A stretch of DNA of 64,000 nucleotides, taken from the NCBI GenBank assembly GCA_037951105.1, contig JBAMJV010007378.1, positions 1 to 64,000 of the forward strand, given 5' to 3'. The stretch comes from Echinarachnius parma. Taxonomy: Eukaryota > Echinodermata > Echinoidea > Clypeasteroida > Echinarachniidae. The notes beneath the pieces are model-generated. The model did not search any database. It saw nothing but the letters and a program-made list of their open reading frames with translations, and had not been told where the DNA came from. The first letter of the stretch is position 1; every line of letters begins with the position of its first letter. Below are positions 63,891 to 64,000 of this stretch, piece after piece. The position numbers and the translations under genes are program-made.

Positions 63891-64000
63891 GTAAGTTGTC
63901 GCATATTTGGGGTTCTTAAAAGTCAATGCTGTAAACTCTTTAATTTTAGGATTTCGTAGAGCCTAGCTTTATTATTTCAGAGACCATTTCTAAAATGGTT

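Overview
The window is animal nuclear DNA: AT-rich, intron-rich (GT-AG introns, coding exons of 19 to 285 nt) and crowded with short transposon-derived repeats. The proteins resemble deuterostome orthologues, and the repeat load (miniature inverted-repeat elements, foldback elements, tRNA-derived SINEs, tandem-core Helentron/pearl-like elements) suggests a marine invertebrate, plausibly an echinoderm. The species is not proven by the sequence.

Four genes are present. (1) + strand, 7402-26691 with a long 3' UTR beyond: the C-terminal two thirds of a plasma-membrane Ca2+ ATPase (PMCA/ATP2B), nine coding exons from the nucleotide-binding domain to the calmodulin-binding tail and a C-terminal ETQL PDZ ligand. 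The N-terminal exons lie left of the window. (2) - strand, 46779-45239: a complete three-exon ARL6IP5/PRAF3-like ER membrane protein. Its UGA stop sits in the readthrough context UGA-CUAG and is followed by 109 open in-frame codons. (3) + strand, 50834-58088: a complete six-exon selenoprotein K (SELENOK), with a 19-nt micro-exon, an in-frame UGA (selenocysteine) at 57442-57444, the true stop in the next exon and a good SECIS candidate at 58695-58765. (4) + strand, from 63093: the first two coding exons of cytosolic isoleucyl-tRNA synthetase (IARS1), which runs off the right edge. ARL6IP5 and SELENOK are divergent, with about 4 kb between their start codons.

Region by region. 1-7401 is noncoding and holds a Helentron/pearl-like tandem element (1948-3325), a Harbinger-like element with 3-bp target duplication (3345-5174) and a 2.0-kb terminal-inverted-repeat element studded with a 13-bp motif (5208-7225). 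7402-14213 is the exon-dense part of PMCA; four of its exons are preceded by decayed tandem copies of their own 5' ends. 14214-26496 is a 12.3-kb intron. 26692 to about 33.6 kb is probably PMCA 3' UTR. 34988-37969 is a second Helentron/pearl-like element with about 14 copies of a 156-bp unit. 38-44.3 kb is a transposon graveyard with a four-element nest. 44.9-46.8 kb is ARL6IP5. 48.5-48.8 kb is an array of GGTACC-centred palindromes. 50.8-58.8 kb is SELENOK, whose first intron carries two giant foldback palindromes sharing one 9-bp target. 58.8-63 kb is the SELENOK 3' UTR, microsatellites and the IARS1 upstream region.

Functionally the four genes are a P-type calcium pump, two ER membrane proteins and a translation enzyme. 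No operon-like logic is implied. In human, ATP2B2, SELENOK and ARL6IP5 all lie on chromosome arm 3p, so the neighbourhood may preserve an ancestral linkage. The most notable points are two non-standard decoding events in adjacent genes (selenocysteine insertion in SELENOK, probable UGA readthrough in ARL6IP5), the 'ghost exon' pattern in PMCA, and the twin foldback elements.
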